Source: Prolixibacteraceae bacterium (GTDB taxonomy: Bacteria > Bacteroidota > Bacteroidia > Bacteroidales > Prolixibacteraceae). Taken from it: a stretch of DNA of 64,000 nucleotides. The stretch's first letter is position 1, and each line of letters begins with the position of its first letter. Positions 7,477-14,334 of the stretch are shown here, one piece after another. The stretch covers positions 1 through 64,000 of the forward strand of contig DOAQ01000023.1 of assembly GCA_003506435.1 (NCBI GenBank), given 5' to 3'. Under the pieces are notes generated by a model. That model was not told the DNA's origin and did not search any database. It worked only from the letters and a program-made list of their open reading frames with translations. The position numbers and the translations under genes were made by a program.

Positions 7477-8394
7477 ATGAAGAATAAAGACTGGCTTTAC
7501 CTGGGCTCTGCTTTTCTGGCAATGTTTTTCTGGAGCTTTTCCTTCGTATGGTTTAAGATTGCCTACCTGGCCTACCAGCCCATGACCGTAATTTTGATGC
7601 GCCTGATTTTGGCAACCATCCTGCTTTTTGCTTTTGCGAAATTTACCGGAAAACTCCAGCGGATAAGAAAAGAAGATTTGAAAACACTCATCATGCTGGC
7701 CTTTTTCGAACCGTTTATGTATTTCATAGGTGAAAGCTACGGTCTGATGTATATATCGTCGACCGTAGCGGCAGTAATTGTAGCAACCATTCCGCTGATG
7801 ACCCCTTTTGCTGCCTGGTATTTCTTCAAGGAAAAACTTTCGGCGGCCAATATTGCCGGTTTACTGGTATCGTTTATCGGAGTGTGTATGGTGGTGTTCA
7901 CCCAATCGCTTGGATTTGCAGCTTCACCATTGGGTGTTGCCCTCGAATTTTTAGCCGTTTTGTCGGCCATTGGATTTGCTGTTTTGCTGAAACGACTAAC
8001 AGCCAGTTACAATACGTTTACCATTCTGACCTATCAAAATCTGTTTGGGGTGATCATGTTTTTCCCGTTCTGGCTGGTTTTGGAGTCGTCGCATTTTACC
8101 GACGCGGGCTTTCACCCTGAAGCATTTTATGCAATTGTCAAGCTGGCTGTTTTCGCATCGGCTATTGCATTCATATTTTTCACCTATTCAGTGAAACATA
8201 TCGGGGTCAACCGGACAAACGTGTTTATCAACCTGATCCCGGTTTTCGTGGCCGTGCTGGCCTTCCTTATTCTGGGCGACCGGCTCAGCCTGCAAAACAT
8301 GATCGGTATTGGCATAACCATTGTCGGCTTGTTCCTTACCCAAATAAAAAGACGGAAACGAAAAGATGGAAAATATCCCATATATCAGGCCTGA
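7477..8394 (+). CDS. EamA/DMT-family membrane transporter
   Basis: About 305 residues with ten hydrophobic helices arranged as two EamA repeats. The first ends at ANIAGLLVSFIGVCMVVF, the second at SLQNMIGIGITIVGLFLTQI, each with the family's Gly-rich last helix. Members export metabolites or amino acids; the substrate cannot be inferred. I start at ATG 7477 (MKNKDWLYLG) because of the -7 box position. The 3' end overlaps the following YkgJ gene by 29 bases, suggesting co-translation. Confidence 0.88.
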   Translation: MKNKDWLYLGSAFLAMFFWSFSFVWFKIAYLAYQPMTVILMRLILATILLFAFAKFTGKLQRIRKEDLKTLIMLAFFEPFMYFIGESYGLMYISSTVAAVIVATIPLMTPFAAWYFFKEKLSAANIAGLLVSFIGVCMVVFTQSLGFAASPLGVALEFLAVLSAIGFAVLLKRLTASYNTFTILTYQNLFGVIMFFPFWLVLESSHFTDAGFHPEAFYAIVKLAVFASAIAFIFFTYSVKHIGVNRTNVFINLIPVFVAVLAFLILGDRLSLQNMIGIGITIVGLFLTQIKRRKRKDGKYPIYQA

Positions 8395-8868
8395 AAAATT
8401 AAAGGAACTCACCGCCAACCGCAAACAGGAGTTTTCGGCGCTGTTCAAAAAGTTGAAAAAGAAAAAGCCCAAAAACCTTGACGATGTGGTGCAGGACCTG
8501 CACAACGAGGCTTTTGATCAGTTCGATTGTCTGACCTGCGCCAATTGTTGCAGTACCATCAGCCCCATTGTTACCGACAAGGACATTGAACGGCTGGCAA
8601 ACACCTGAAAATAAAAGCGGCTGATTTCATCGAACAGTACCTGTACCGTGACGAGGACAACGACTATGTTTTCAAGCAAACGCCCTGTCCGTTTTTACTG
8701 CCCGACAACTATTGTGCAGTGTACGAACAGCGCCCCAAAGCCTGCCGCGAATACCCGCATACCGACCGCAAACGCTTTGTGCAGATACTGAACCTGACCC
8801 ACAAGAACTGCGAGGTTTGCCCGGTTGTTTACTGTATAACCGAAGAACTCACAACGAAAGACTGGTAG
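8366..8868 (+). pseudogene. YkgJ-family Cys-cluster (Zn/Fe-binding) protein, frameshifted
   Basis: The first frame encodes FDCLTCANCCSTISPIVTDK and stops early at 8606-8608 after RLANT. Adding one base near 8596 (GCAAACACC to GCAAAACACC) restores RLAKHLKIKAADFIEQYLY and continues to a TAG at 8868, through CPFLLPDNYCAVYEQRPKAC, REYPHT and NCEVCPVVYC. All Cys clusters typical of YkgJ/UPF0153 proteins are thus present but split over two frames. Either the gene is inactive or the assembly lost one A. It overlaps the EamA gene. YkgJ proteins are putative metal-cluster proteins of unknown role. Confidence 0.8.
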
Positions 8869-8940
8869 ACCATTGCACCTGAAAAAAGGAACACACTTTA
8901 TCATGGGGTTTCCAGGTTATCAATTAACCTGATGAAAAAG

Positions 8941-9030
8941 TTGACTGCGTAATAAGGGGCGTATGAATCGAGAGGTTCATGTACGGTTCTGTGAGAAAGC
9001 AGGGGTGAAACGCCCTGGTTTACTCTGCTG
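8941..9030 (+). mobile_element. Group II intron relic (domains V-VI, 3' end)
   Basis: GGGGCGTATGAATCGAGAGG and the following TTCATGTACGGTTCT fold as a domain-V-like hairpin: GAATC/GGTTC with a GAGA tetraloop, GTA/TAC below it, and ACGGTTCT on the 3' side. GTGAGAAAGCAGGGG and a domain-VI-like arm follow, ending near TTTACTCTGCT. This is the hallmark 3' end of a bacterial group II intron. The catalytic triad position reads GGG instead of AGC/CGC and no reverse-transcriptase gene is present, so it is a dead fragment. It lies on the strand opposite to the adjacent HepT remnant. Confidence 0.7.
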
Positions 9031-9044
9031 CACCCAGTTGATTT

Positions 9045-9203
9045 CTATTTAAGTAGATTGTTGATCTCTATTTTTAGAACAGGCAAGTATTTTACAATTA
9101 TTCCCCAAACAATTTCATTATCAATTTTATCATAACCATGAATTACTCGATTACGCATACTAATTTAAATATCAAAAAGATATTTCTTAATCTCATTATC
9201 CAT
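9045..9203 (-). pseudogene. HepT (DUF86) toxin gene with internal deletion
   Basis: The ATG at 9203 overlaps the MNT stop region, as in intact MNT-HepT operons, and gives MDNEIKKYLFDI followed at once by a TAA. Directly after, in a neighbouring register, comes ISMRNRVIHGYDKIDNEIVW and the tail KYLPVLKIEINNLLK. RN-x3-H-x-Y (here RNRVIHGY) is the HEPN/HepT RNase motif. The roughly 60-80 residues that normally separate the two parts are missing. The protein cannot be made intact, so the toxin half of the module is dead. Confidence 0.75.
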
Positions 9204-9528
9204 ATAGTAAGGTCTTTGTCTGGTTAACTGAACTAATAAAATATGGGTTTGATAAAGATTTGTCCGTTACAAGGTCAACAGGACGTTGAAATAGATTCTC
9301 GAATTTATCAGCCAAATCAAAATACGTGTCAGCATAATCTCCATAATCCATAGGTTTAAAGGAAATCAGCAAATCAATATCACTTTTGTCGTTGAATTTG
9401 TCGGTGCAGACTGAGCCAAAAACAAATAATGATTTTCCATTATGAGTCATGCACAACGATTTGATTTTTTCAATATTATCGGATATTAATCTTTGCATAT
9501 CAATGTTTTGTACAAATCTATTATTCAA
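9196..9528 (-). CDS. MNT-type nucleotidyltransferase (antitoxin of a MNT-HepT module)
   Basis: The 110-residue protein has the minimal nucleotidyltransferase signature GS-x10-DxD (Gly38-Ser39, Asp50-Asp52 in SVCTDKFNDKSDIDLLISF). MNT proteins neutralise their HEPN partner HepT, in studied cases by AMPylating the Tyr of its RNxxxHxY motif. The gene looks complete, but its partner at 9045-9203 is deleted, so it may now be a solitary antitoxin. An internal Met at residue 11 is an alternative start. It is the last member of the minus-strand cassette run. Confidence 0.85.
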   Translation of the reverse strand: MNNRFVQNIDMQRLISDNIEKIKSLCMTHNGKSLFVFGSVCTDKFNDKSDIDLLISFKPMDYGDYADTYFDLADKFENLFQRPVDLVTDKSLSNPYFISSVNQTKTLLYG

Positions 9529-9559
9529 GTTGAACTTTTACAAGTAGTGCATATCAATT

Positions 9560-9680
9560 GGTTACAATGTGATACAACTACAAGCAGGGGCGGATGTTAA
9601 TCCCGGTTAACCGGGACCGGGCGGAAAGATGCCCACCGAAAACCACCGCTGCCGCACTTGACGGGTAGCTGAAGTTATGC
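9560..9680 (-). repeat. attC-like cassette repeat A, 3' of the fic gene
   Basis: It begins shortly after the fic TGA. Read on the minus strand, TAACTTCAGCTACCC opens the element and a terminal CTTGTAGTTG plus GTAAC closes it, complementary to the AGCTAC/GTTAC-type ends. The centre GTGGTTTTCGGTGGGCATCT and the palindrome CCCGGTTAACCGGG are shared with repeat C. Size, terminal imperfect inverted repeats and position right after a stop codon fit an integron attC site. Confidence 0.6.
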
Positions 9681-9690
9681 GTTCGTGCTT

Positions 9691-10776
9691 TCAGTCGTTT
9701 TCCAGTATTTCCATTAGTTTGTGATTCAGATATAATTTTTCTTTTCCTACCTTGACAGATCTCAGATACCCTTTTTCTTCTAATGAAATTAGATAATTGC
9801 CAACAGTCTTGGGAGTTCCTAATCCTGAGTCAATTAGAAATTGTCTTTTCGTATATGGAAGTTTGAAAATTATTTCAATTAAGTCTTTTGAATAAACTTT
9901 TGGAAGTTCCGTTTTAATCTCTTTTGCCATTCTTTCCATTAGTGAAATCACCTTTTCTAATCTGAGTAAACCTTTCTTTGCGGTGGTTTCAATCATATCA
10001 AGCATGTAAAGGATGTAGCTTTCCCAATCTTCTTTTTCTGTCACATTCCTAAGTTTTTTATAATACTCTATTTTATTTTTGATTATGTATTCACTAAGGT
10101 AAATTGCAGGAATATCTAGCAGTCTTTCCATTTTTAGGTATAAAAGCAATAGGATTCTTCCGGTTCTACCGTTGCCATCTGCAAATGGATGAATCGCCTC
10201 AAATTGATAATGCATCAATGCCATCTTAATCAATGGGTCTAATGTGTCATCTTGATTTATGAATTTCTCCAGATTTGCAAGTTTTTCACGAATTATATTT
10301 TCTCCAGTAGGAGGTGTATATATAACTTCTCCTTTGGTATTGGCAAGAGTTGTCCCAGGCGTAACTCTGATCCCAGCAGAATTCTGTTTTATACATTGAA
10401 CAATCTCGATACAAAGGTTAGTCGTAATAAAAGGTCGTGATTCAAGTCTTTCAAGTCCTGACCAAAGAGCATCTTTATAACTTAAAACTTCTTTAGTTGC
10501 TGGATTTTCATATTTTTTGTCTGCAACCACCGATTTATATAAATCATCATTAGTAGTTATGATATTCTCAATTTCTGAGCTTGCCTTTGCCTCCTGCAAA
10601 TGTATAGTGTCAAGGAATAGCCTTGGATTTGGTAGATTTATCATTGCCCCGTTTAATTGAGCCAATGCTCTACTTGCAGAAATTGTTTTTACCAGAACTT
10701 TTTTTGTCTCTAATTCCACCTTTGGAGGAAGTAAAGGCAAATCATTGAAGGGAATTTCTTTTTTAAAATTAGTCAT
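9691..10776 (-). CDS. Fic-domain protein (class II adenylyltransferase) with C-terminal winged helix
   Basis: A Fic_N region (residues 5-80) carries the auto-inhibitory motif SSEIEN (66-71, pattern S/T-xxx-E-G/N). The Fic core follows, with the catalytic loop HPFADGNGRTGR at 196-207 complete, and a C-terminal winged-helix-like region (about 285-361, FKLPYTKRQFLIDSGLGTP, then KTVGNYLISLEEKGYLRSVK). Such proteins AMPylate target proteins and are self-inhibited by the Glu of the motif. The gene is intact, has its own promoter overlapping three repeats, and is followed by an attC-like repeat. A toxin or regulatory role is possible; the target is unknown. Confidence 0.92.
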   Translation of the reverse strand: MTNFKKEIPFNDLPLLPPKVELETKKVLVKTISASRALAQLNGAMINLPNPRLFLDTIHLQEAKASSEIENIITTNDDLYKSVVADKKYENPATKEVLSYKDALWSGLERLESRPFITTNLCIEIVQCIKQNSAGIRVTPGTTLANTKGEVIYTPPTGENIIREKLANLEKFINQDDTLDPLIKMALMHYQFEAIHPFADGNGRTGRILLLLYLKMERLLDIPAIYLSEYIIKNKIEYYKKLRNVTEKEDWESYILYMLDMIETTAKKGLLRLEKVISLMERMAKEIKTELPKVYSKDLIEIIFKLPYTKRQFLIDSGLGTPKTVGNYLISLEEKGYLRSVKVGKEKLYLNHKLMEILEND

Positions 10777-10780
10777 AACT

Positions 10781-10870
10781 CAAAGGTAAATTTTACACTA
10801 GTCAAACAAACAAGGGTAAAATTAGTGAATTTTTACACTCATCTAATACTCCAGAGTAAACTTTACGCTC
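10781..10870 (-). promoter_or_regulatory. fic promoter with three operator-like repeats
   Basis: On the minus strand TTTG-N18-TACCTTTG ends five bases before the fic ATG, so the message may be leaderless. Three copies of a GTAAA...TTTAC element lie over and behind it (plus strand: CAAAGGTAAATTTTACACTA 10781-10800; CAAGGGTAAA plus TTTTTACACTC 10811-10840; CCAGAGTAAACTTTACGCTC 10851-10870). They suggest autoregulation, perhaps by the protein's own winged helix. Confidence 0.5.
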
Positions 10871-10891
10871 GTATGTCGCACCTAGCATGAC

Positions 10892-11022
10892 GCATAACAT
10901 AGGAAGCTACACGCAGGGGCGGATTGCGGGCGATTTCCTGTCAAGCCGAAAAACTGCTTGGGCGGAAAAATGCCCACCGGAAACCACTGGTGCCGCACTT
11001 GTAGGGTAGCTGAAGTTATGGC
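10892..11022 (-). repeat. attC-like cassette repeat B, 3' of the BACON lipoprotein gene
   Basis: On the minus strand it opens GCCATAACTTCAGCTACCC, with the gene's TAA stop inside GCCATAAC, and closes GTGTAGCTTCCTATGTTATGC. The ends pair as GCCATAAC/GTTATGC and AGCTAC/GTAGCT with unequal unpaired bases between them, which is the R''-L''...L'-R' architecture of an attC site. Length 131 bases. Confidence 0.65.
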
Positions 11023-11423
11023 TTGGGCTTTTGAGTAATTGTCACCCTATCGAAATAATCGCCTGCTTGGAGGCCAACAGTAATAATCCGTTGAACATTA
11101 AGTGTATTTTCTGCGACTTTAATGAATAGTGTATTTTTATCTCGACGCTCAACCACAAAGCAATCTTGTTTAATTAAATAACTGTCTGACTCTAAGTTGA
11201 TGCCATTAAAATTATAAAAGTAATTGCTATTTACAGAAATATCCGATATCCACCATCCACTACCACCTGTCCTAATAGTCACAGAGTCCGATAAGGCACT
11301 AAATTCAACAGCTTTGGTTGATAGTCCAATATTATCGTCCCAGTCGCCGTCCTTTTTTTCTGAACAAGAATAGATAGAAATAAAAGAAACAAACAGCAAT
11401 GTAAAGCTCAAAATTCGTTTCAT
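11016..11423 (-). CDS. BACON-like domain lipoprotein
   Basis: A 135-residue lipoprotein with signal MKRILSFTLLFVSFISIYSC and lipid Cys at residue 20. The mature part (AVEFSALSDSVTIRTGGSGW ... QRIITVGLQAGDYFDRVTIT ... QKP) follows the strand pattern of BACON domains, short Ig-like carbohydrate- or mucin-associated modules common in Bacteroidota. A single such domain without a catalytic partner suggests a surface binding role; this is inference. The stop codon lies inside the terminal core of attC-like repeat B, so gene and repeat form one cassette unit. Confidence 0.65.
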   Translation of the reverse strand: MKRILSFTLLFVSFISIYSCSEKKDGDWDDNIGLSTKAVEFSALSDSVTIRTGGSGWWISDISVNSNYFYNFNGINLESDSYLIKQDCFVVERRDKNTLFIKVAENTLNVQRIITVGLQAGDYFDRVTITQKPKP

Positions 11424-11497
11424 GATTTTTAGTTTTAATTATTCAAACGCTTGTTATTTTCTTTAATAAATTTATCAAGTGACGCACTTAGCCTTGG

Positions 11498-11635
11498 CCA
11501 TAACCCAGGAAGCTACACGCAGGGGCGGATTGCGTCCGCCAACTGGCGGATGTCAATCCCGGTTAACCGGGACCGGGCGGAAAGATGCCCACCGAAAACC
11601 ACTGCTGCCGAACTTGCCGGGTAGCTGAAGTTACC
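11498..11635 (-). repeat. attC-like cassette repeat C, 3' of the SEFIR gene
   Basis: On the minus strand it opens GGTAACTTCAGCTACCC nine bases after the SEFIR stop and closes GTGTAGCTTCCTGGGTTATGG. AGCTAC/GTAGCT and GTAAC/GTTAT pair at the ends. It shares about 50 central bases with repeat A and the closing arm with repeat B. It contains two extra internal palindromes (CCCGGTTAACCGGG and TCCGCCAACTGGCGGA). Confidence 0.65.
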
Positions 11636-11644
11636 AGCTGATTT

Positions 11645-12574
11645 TTAGAATTCAATGTCATTTGCAATATTTCTTATATTATCGCGATGCTGTTTTCGAT
11701 CCTGCTCTTCGCGTTCTTTTCTTAATTTTTCTTTCTGCATTATTTCTAAGTAGGTTTTATTTACAGTTTCAACAACTAATTTTAATGTTTCTCTATGTAC
11801 TGATTTTACTTCTTCAATGGTCGTACCATTAAGTACTATTTTATTTCCACTCACATAGCCAATACCCGGTCTGTGCATATTTGACCATGATGGAGGTCTG
11901 TCCCAAGTATGTTTAAATAAATCCGCCCACAAGCTGTCTGGCCGTTTAGTTAGTTCAAATGGAACTTTATATAAAGCGCTTCCCGGAGTCCCATCATTCA
12001 GCGGTTCACCAACTTCATCAATTAAAATCCCTTTTATTTTAATTTCTTGTTCATTAATAATTTCTTCTTTCTTTGTGAATGTTGAAGCTATTTGAGGAGA
12101 TTTATACTGTCCAAGAGGAGGTGCAGCCTCTCTAATATTTAGTATAGTTGTAATTAAGTCTTGATAATTATTCTCAAAATCCGAATCATTTCTTAAATCA
12201 ATATGATATTTCCCAGAAAGCCAAGAAGGAGCTGATTTTTCCCATTCTTCTTTTCTTAGAATTGGGATAAATTTTCTATGATTCTGTTTTTGAAAAACTT
12301 CGCCCGTAATAATGTCTCCTTCATATCCAACACCACCTTCTCTGTTGTCAGATTTCCTCTTATATTTTGGAGTACAAATGATTAATACATAATCGATTTC
12401 TCTGATTGACTTTTCCATAAATAATGGAAGCTGGTCTCCGGGTATTACTTCCCATTGGTCAAGTTTTACATCAACTCCATCGTGTCTAAGTCTTGATGCA
12501 AGGCTTTTTACCCACTTTTTGTGTTCATCGTCTTCCCAAGAATACGAAATAAATGATGTCGGATAATTTGTCAT
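11645..12574 (-). CDS. SEFIR/TIR-like domain protein, candidate defence or signalling effector
   Basis: Residues 5-140 form a TIR-superfamily (SEFIR-type) domain: PTSFISYSWEDDEHKKWV, LASRLRHDGVDVKLDQWEV, a central VLIICTPKY strand and GYEGDIITGEV with an acidic residue where NAD-cleaving TIR domains carry their catalytic Glu. A middle module (about 175-250, GILIDEVGEPLNDGTPGSAL) is unrecognised and the C-terminus is a basic coiled coil (MQKEKLRKEREEQDRKQHRD). SEFIR/TIR proteins often act in anti-phage immunity by depleting NAD+, which would fit a cassette cargo; activity here is inferred. It is the most upstream gene of the cassette run and is followed by repeat C. Confidence 0.82.
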   Translation of the reverse strand: MTNYPTSFISYSWEDDEHKKWVKSLASRLRHDGVDVKLDQWEVIPGDQLPLFMEKSIREIDYVLIICTPKYKRKSDNREGGVGYEGDIITGEVFQKQNHRKFIPILRKEEWEKSAPSWLSGKYHIDLRNDSDFENNYQDLITTILNIREAAPPLGQYKSPQIASTFTKKEEIINEQEIKIKGILIDEVGEPLNDGTPGSALYKVPFELTKRPDSLWADLFKHTWDRPPSWSNMHRPGIGYVSGNKIVLNGTTIEEVKSVHRETLKLVVETVNKTYLEIMQKEKLRKEREEQDRKQHRDNIRNIANDIEF

Positions 12575-12816
12575 ATGCTGTGTCTGTTAAACTTGCTGGT
12601 AAACTTGTAAATATTATCATAAACTTACTACTTTTTTTATCTTCCATTTCTGTTAAACAAATTTATTTTAGCATTTTAATGTCTGGCTTGCCGGGCAAGA
12701 GGTGAGTAGCTCGTCAAAGACGAGAGTTTGCAAACCCCGTTTGAGTGCAACGGTAACTTCCTGTCCCGATTTGATATAAGACTTTCCCTCATTTGAGCTT
12801 TAGCAGTAATGGGGAA
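12575..12816 (+). other. Upstream region of the SEFIR gene; no gene seen
   Basis: The 12-base unit CTGKTAAACTTG occurs twice in tandem at 12584-12607, with a third TAAACTT at 12620, inside the probable promoter of the minus-strand SEFIR gene. It could be an operator. The rest shows no coding signal. Confidence 0.4.
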
Positions 12817-13110
12817 GGTGGGTAATAATAACCTTTTTTTCGTTAGAATCTCTGGTAAAAAGGTTACCAGAAACGTATTTTTCGTTATCGTCTCCGGAAG
12901 AAAGGTTGCCAAAAATTTATTTTCGTTATCACCTCCGGATGAAAGGTTATCAGAAACGTATTTCTCGTTATCGGCTCCGGATGAAAAGTTGCCAAAAATT
13001 TATTTTCGTTATCACCTCCGGACGAAAGGTTACTAAAAACGTATTTCTTGTTATCGCCTCCGGCGGAAAGGTTGCCAAAAATTTTTTTCTTATTATCAAC
13101 TCCGGCTGAA
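12817..13110 (+). repeat. Tandem repeat of alternating 42- and 41-bp units (about 7 copies)
   Basis: Units begin GGTTRCCARAAAY and end CTCCGGAYGAAA. They alternate between a type with CAGAAACGTATTT (42 bp) and one with CAAAAATTTATTT (41 bp), giving an 83-bp higher-order period; the first unit (from 12817) and the last are degenerate. The 41/42 alternation breaks any reading frame, so the short open frames over it are not genes. There are no spacers, so it is not a CRISPR array. It ends 113 bases upstream of the HTH gene. Confidence 0.85.
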
Positions 13111-13223
13111 AGGTGATAAAAATATATATTACATCAGTTATCATCTAAAATACGTCAAACGTACTTGTATTTTGCCACAGGTTTTATTATCTTACACACA
13201 AAACTCTGTAAATTACGATTAGC

Positions 13224-13565
13224 ATGGACAAACCGGAACCTATTCGAGTGATCGCGATGTTAAAGCGCGAAATGAAAAAAAGGAATTTATGTGTTGCCGA
13301 TGTGGCCCGAAGCATGAATACAAGCCATTCGACGGTGTTTGGCAGTTTACAACGCCCCACCATTCAGGTGCAAAAACTTTTGGAGTGGTGCGAATTACTG
13401 CAATACAACTTTTTTAAGGAGATCGCTGTGAAGCTTCCTTACAACGATCCCCCGGATGCAGACAATTCGCCGGTTGTACAGCAACAAAAACGCATCCAGG
13501 AGCTTGAAATGGAGGTTGCCATCCTGAAACGGACACTGAAAGACCTGGTGGCGCCGAAATCGTAA
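13224..13565 (+). CDS. Small HTH DNA-binding protein with C-terminal coiled coil
   Basis: Residues 8-55 form a lambda-repressor-like HTH (RVIAMLKREMKKRNLCVADV, then ARSMNTSHSTVFGSLQRPT). A Pro/Asp linker (YNDPPDADNSPVV) and a leucine-heptad coiled coil (QQQKRIQELEMEVAILKRTL) follow, which would dimerise the protein. Size 113 residues. It stands alone between a tandem-repeat array and a long repeat-rich non-coding stretch. Its target is unknown; the neighbouring array is a candidate binding site, but only by proximity. Confidence 0.7.
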   Translation: MDKPEPIRVIAMLKREMKKRNLCVADVARSMNTSHSTVFGSLQRPTIQVQKLLEWCELLQYNFFKEIAVKLPYNDPPDADNSPVVQQQKRIQELEMEVAILKRTLKDLVAPKS

Positions 13566-13740
13566 AGTGCGCCCCAACCTACCTCTTGTTACCGCTTCGC
13601 TCAAACAAGGGGTGGGTTGGAGAAAACGTCTAAACCGATCGTCGCGAACCTTTTTCCTTTTGGGAAAACGTCCAATCCGATCGTTGGGAACGATTCAAGC
13701 GTCACGCAACCCCAGCAGTATCACCTGTCCCTGATTACAG

Positions 13741-13850
13741 AGTCACCCTGCCCCGATCATAGCGTCATCCCGAACTTGTTTCGGGATCTGTTGCTTAACG
13801 TACCTTTCCATTGTTTTCGTGAGATGCCGAAACGGGTTCGGCATGACGCT
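13741..13850 (+). repeat. Partial copy of the dispersed palindromic/MITE-like family
   Basis: It shares CATCCCGAACTTGTTTCGGG with 49026-49170 and, in reverse, with 61290-61430. Its second half (TTGTTTTCGTGAGATGCCGA, then GCATGACGCT) matches 61431-61500. The terminal inverted repeats of the full copies are not seen here. Confidence 0.55.
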
Positions 13851-14292
13851 TTAATGAATGGTGTGTGGACATAAGTAATGAAGACTATTTATTGTCGTGT
13901 TTTTCACTCCAGACCCCTTAAAGGCAATGTCTAGTTAAGGTATTCTTCGTGAATACTTCGTGTTTTTTGCCCCGAAATTTCGGGGTTGTGGCAGGAAAAA
14001 TTAGCCACAAAGCCGCTAATTCTCAAAGGTCCACAAAAAATATATCAAATGTTTCAATTCTATAATTTCTTAACTATATGACATTGCCCTTAAAGGGCTT
14101 TTTGTTGCAAGCACCTGAAAAACTGGTAGATGGAGAAAGTCCCCTTCAGGGCCCCGATGGTTCGGGGTAGGGGTAAATTGGAAAAATAAATACGACATTT
14201 AATCATTTGAAGTACTTAATATCGTATTTGAATCCGTATAATAGGGAGTATTCGGGTCTGTTCAATTGCGTCACAGTTGTTCAACGCGCATA

Positions 14293-14334
14293 CAATCATC
14301 AATCATCAATCATCAATCATCAATCATCAATCAC
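14293..14334 (+). repeat. Tandem heptamer (CAATCAT)x6 at the 3' end of hldD
   Basis: Six consecutive 7-bp units, the last imperfect, end directly at the hldD stop codon. Such a run is prone to slippage but lies outside the coding frame. Confidence 0.85.

Larger units (their letters stand above)
13566..14334 (+). other. Repeat-rich non-coding region between HTH gene and hldD
   Basis: 13741-13850 is a partial relative of the MITE-like family (GTCACCCTGCCCCGA, CATCCCGAACTTGTTTCGGG, TTTTCGTGAGATGCCGAA). CCCCGAAATTTCGGGG occurs near 13970-13985 and another CCCCGA/TCGGGG palindrome near 14150. 14293-14334 is a 7-bp tandem repeat. The open frames here are low-information and I see no gene. Confidence 0.6.

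Noticed and set aside
12809..13109. Overlapping short open frames with repeated peptides in the tandem-repeat region
   Set aside because: Unit lengths alternate between 42 and 41 bp, so the peptide repeat changes frame from unit to unit. No start site or family match; the frames are by-products of the DNA repeat.
12817..13110. CRISPR array
   Set aside because: The units follow each other directly without unique spacers, and no cas genes are nearby.
13617..13874. 85-codon open frame in the repeat-rich region
   Set aside because: It reads through palindromic MITE-like sequence and has no recognisable domain or ribosome site.
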